From positions 1 to 8,128 of the forward strand of contig RFIL01000469.1 of the NCBI GenBank assembly GCA_003695285.1: a stretch of DNA of 8,128 nucleotides, written 5' to 3'. Of the stretch, positions 6,194 to 8,128 are shown piece by piece (the stretch's first letter is position 1; the number at the start of each line of letters is the position of its first letter). This DNA is from Calditrichota bacterium (GTDB taxonomy: Bacteria; Calditrichota; Calditrichia; RBG-13-44-9; J075). The position numbers were made by a program, and so were the translations under genes. The notes beneath the pieces are model-generated. The model made no database searches and was not told where the DNA came from. It saw only the letters and a program-made list of their open reading frames with translations.

Positions 6194-6703
6194 TTATTTA
6201 AGTAAATCACTCAACTCATCCAGAAGTCGCTCAAACGTTTCCAGAGTTAGTTGAGAATCAATTTTCTGATACCGTTTATCAGGGATGGAATACTCATAGC
6301 GTTGAAAGTGTACCCGGGTTCCTTCATCCAGAACAATTTCGTAATAGTACTTTGAGTTTTCCTTGGTGTGAGGTGGATAACTTCTTAACTGGGCCCGTTT
6401 ATTCTGGCGGTCTAATTCGATTAACTTAAACCCTTCCAGGAGGAAGGTGATCCTCTTTTCTACGGCAGCGGCCTGTTCATCAAGTTTTTGATTGATGAGC
6501 GACACATCCAGAATGGGGGCTTGTTTTTTAATAGATAAATAATCAAGCACAATTCCCAGTTTATCAATATCCTTAAAACGCACCTGAAATTGCAGATCCC
6601 CTTCTTCGTGTTGCAAATAATAATACTTTTGTTTCGGATCTGCGTAGACTCCCCGAGCCTTTTCCTCCTGAATCAAGCTAATGATCTTTTGCCCATAATT
6701 CAT
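6194..6703 (-). CDS. Protein of unknown function downstream of SpoVR
   Basis: I do not recognise this family. From the preferred start it has 169 residues, no signal peptide and no membrane segment, so it is predicted cytoplasmic. Charged helical stretches lie at the N-terminus (about 3-18, QKIISLIQEEKARG) and C-terminus (about 152-168, LTLETFERLLDELSDLL), with a helical segment at about 66-93 and beta-prone, aromatic-rich stretches between (YYYL at 27-30, YYYEIVL at 119-125, VHFQRYEYSI at 131-140). Lys, Glu, Gln and Tyr are abundant; there is no cysteine and no obvious catalytic motif. The ATG at 6703 follows AGGGG (6711-6715) at good spacing; an ATG at 6739 would add 12 residues but overlaps the spoVR end by 19 nt and has no ribosome site. 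It starts 17 nt after spoVR, so the two are almost certainly co-transcribed, and a role linked to SpoVR is inferred. Confidence 0.75.
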   Translation of the reverse strand: MNYGQKIISLIQEEKARGVYADPKQKYYYLQHEEGDLQFQVRFKDIDKLGIVLDYLSIKKQAPILDVSLINQKLDEQAAAVEKRITFLLEGFKLIELDRQNKRAQLRSYPPHTKENSKYYYEIVLDEGTRVHFQRYEYSIPDKRYQKIDSQLTLETFERLLDELSDLLK

Positions 6704-6710
6704 GACATCA

Positions 6711-6715
6711 CCCCT
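6711..6715 (-). promoter_or_regulatory. Shine-Dalgarno deciding the start of the unknown gene
   Basis: Read on the minus strand the sequence is AGGGGTGATGTC then ATG; AGGGG with the following TGAT resembles the long AGGAGGTGAT form of the ribosome site and sits 7 nt before the ATG at 6703. The upstream in-frame ATG at 6739 has no purine-rich stretch before it, which is why 6703 is preferred. Confidence 0.65.
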
Positions 6716-6720
6716 ACTGT

Positions 6721-8128
6721 TTAGTTGTCTCCTATCCATTGCTGACGCAATTCTTTACCATCATACGACAAGATTACCTCTCTCTCCTCCATCACCGTTT
6801 GAATATGGACAGGTCTTTTCCAGATGACATTTAAATTGCGTAGAGTATCTGCTGCGTAACCAACATCCAGCTCCGTTCCCTCATAGAGATGACGCAGCAA
6901 TAACTCAGCCCGATTTTGAAAATTTGCATCAATCACTTCGATAATTGGCTGACCTAAATTGGTCAAACTTTGTAAAAACCGTTTTTTAATTTGCTGAAAC
7001 TCCCTTGATTCTATTTCATACCGTTTACTGTTGCTATTATACGCAAAGGAAAAGAGCTGATGTTCCCGACAAAATTCTTCCGTTAAAAAAGTATCAATAA
7101 ATGTGACATCATTATACAGACGCCGCACTTCAAAAATCTTTTCTCTACCCAGACCCAACTGTTTATCCCAATTCTTTTTCGCCTTCACATCGCTACATTC
7201 TTCATACTCCTTACCAAACTTCCCTTTATTCCACCTATCTTCTATGTCCTTGAATAGCAACACACCAATCCGATAGGGATTAATTCTACCGGGATGGCTG
7301 GCGATGGTTCCGGAATGATGTTCCGCGTAATCGATGACCTCCGAGGGTTTCAAGAGCTTCTGAGTCATAATGGTAGAATGCCAGTATGTTGCCCAACCCT
7401 CATTCATAATTTTGGTCATCCCCTGGGGCGCAAAATAATAGGCTTCTTCACGAATTATCCCCAGCACATCATGCTGCCAGTTCTCCAGTGGTGCATGTTC
7501 CATCAGGAACAGAAGCACATCTCTTTCAGGTCTGGAAGGAAATCGCTGTTGTTCTTCCCGCATACTTTCCAGCTGCTGACGTTGAGCTTCCAGAAATTCC
7601 GGGGGATTGATATATTTTTCCATGTAATTCTTTTCCGCTCGAAGTTTTTTTATCGATTGTCGGCGATATCCATTTCCCATATTGGTGTCATCATCTTTCC
7701 GTTTGATATAGGGGGAATAATAATCAATCAGATTTTCCAGAGATAAGCAGACATCAATAAAATTTTCCACCGCTTCCAACCCGTAGTGATCAATATATCG
7801 GCGTATTCGAATGGCATGGTTGGCCATCTCATCAATCATTTTCCGGTTGGTATGCGAAAAATAATAATTGTTTTTAAAAAAATCGCAGTGAGCATACACA
7901 TGGGCCATCACCAGTTTTTGATCCACCAGCGGATTGGATTGCATCAAATAAGCATAGCAAGGGTTGGTGTTAATGACCATCTCATAAATTTTTTGCAATC
8001 CGTAGCGATAGCCTTTGGAAAGCTGATCATACTCCATCCCGAACCGCCAATGCGGATATCGGATTGGGAATCCTCCATATGCTGCCAGCTGGCTCATGGT
8101 ATCATAATCCACCATCTCAAATATGACC
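6721..8128 (-). CDS. spoVR: SpoVR family protein (N-terminus outside window)
   Basis: Member of the SpoVR/YcgB family: needed for spore cortex formation in Bacillus subtilis, but widespread in non-sporulating bacteria, where it usually lies with the PrkA/YeaG kinase and YeaH (DUF444) genes. Its biochemical activity is not settled. Numbering from the internal Met at 8115: AAYGGFPIRYPHWRFGMEY (11-29), KIYEMVINTNPCYAYLM (42-58), AHVYAHCDFFKNNYYF (71-86, His72 and His76), ENWQHDVLGIIREEAYYF (211-228), TKIMNEGWATYWH (234-246), and a C-terminal region (about 380-460) ending RQQWIGDN. The frame stays open past 8115 to the right edge (codons for Val-Ile-Phe-Glu before the Met), and family members have about 40-55 more N-terminal residues, so the Met at 8115 is internal and the gene continues outside. 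The 464 residues seen cover nearly all of the protein and show no frameshift. The genes expected upstream (prkA, yeaH) cannot be seen. Predicted cytoplasmic. Confidence 0.95.
   Translation of the reverse strand, partial: VIFEMVDYDTMSQLAAYGGFPIRYPHWRFGMEYDQLSKGYRYGLQKIYEMVINTNPCYAYLMQSNPLVDQKLVMAHVYAHCDFFKNNYYFSHTNRKMIDEMANHAIRIRRYIDHYGLEAVENFIDVCLSLENLIDYYSPYIKRKDDDTNMGNGYRRQSIKKLRAEKNYMEKYINPPEFLEAQRQQLESMREEQQRFPSRPERDVLLFLMEHAPLENWQHDVLGIIREEAYYFAPQGMTKIMNEGWATYWHSTIMTQKLLKPSEVIDYAEHHSGTIASHPGRINPYRIGVLLFKDIEDRWNKGKFGKEYEECSDVKAKKNWDKQLGLGREKIFEVRRLYNDVTFIDTFLTEEFCREHQLFSFAYNSNSKRYEIESREFQQIKKRFLQSLTNLGQPIIEVIDANFQNRAELLLRHLYEGTELDVGYAADTLRNLNVIWKRPVHIQTVMEEREVILSYDGKELRQQWIGDN

Noticed and set aside
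5983..6201. Plus-strand open frame of 72 codons running past the end of the VWA gene into the convergent gap
   Set aside because: It overlaps the end of the VWA gene in another frame, crosses the terminator stem-loop, and ends in low-complexity basic sequence; unlikely to be translated.
7294..7746. Plus-strand open frame of 150 codons inside the spoVR region
   Set aside because: It lies antisense to well-conserved SpoVR blocks and its translation has no recognisable domain; a shadow of the real gene.

Overview
This is an ordinary chromosomal housekeeping window of moderate to low GC (about 40-45% by eye), with no sign of a plasmid, phage, transposon or CRISPR array. It carries six protein genes: four in a tight plus-strand block (223-3800), one large plus-strand membrane-protein gene (3896-6067), and two minus-strand genes converging on it (6194-8128). 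Features that fit the Bacteroidetes-related FCB superphylum (for example Calditrichota, Ignavibacteriota or the KSB1/Marinimicrobia-like lineages) are a stand-alone YbbR-repeat protein, a large membrane-anchored VWA/glutamine-amidotransferase-like protein, and an AT-rich leader containing a TATATTTG element. I infer this placement from protein style only; no rRNA gene is present to confirm it.

Plus-strand block, 223-3800: mutM (formamidopyrimidine-DNA glycosylase), a SAM hydroxide adenosyltransferase (SAM hydrolase, DUF62 family), a membrane-anchored YbbR-domain protein, and tsaD (tRNA N6-threonylcarbamoyladenosine synthesis). The first two are 25 nt apart, the second and third overlap by 7 nt, and the third and fourth overlap by 4 nt (ATGA), so they are very probably one transcript. 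The products act in different processes (oxidised-base repair, SAM turnover, envelope, tRNA modification), so the cluster looks like co-transcribed housekeeping rather than a pathway. A weak hairpin plus T-tract follows tsaD.

Single gene, 3896-6067: a 723-residue protein with two N-terminal membrane helices, a VWA domain with an intact MIDAS metal site, a Rossmann-like amidotransferase-type domain without a visible catalytic cysteine, Ig-like beta regions and a C-terminal membrane helix. The bulk is predicted to be periplasmic.

Minus-strand operon, 8128-6194: a SpoVR-family gene that runs off the right edge, so its true start is outside the window, then, 17 nt downstream, a 169-residue protein that I cannot assign to a family. 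The convergent gap 6068-6193 holds a strong 10-bp stem-loop that probably acts as a terminator, and a second bulged hairpin.

I found no clearly new multi-gene system. The best leads are the unassigned small protein coupled to SpoVR, the periplasmic VWA/GATase-like protein, and the YbbR protein with no diadenylate cyclase gene beside it.
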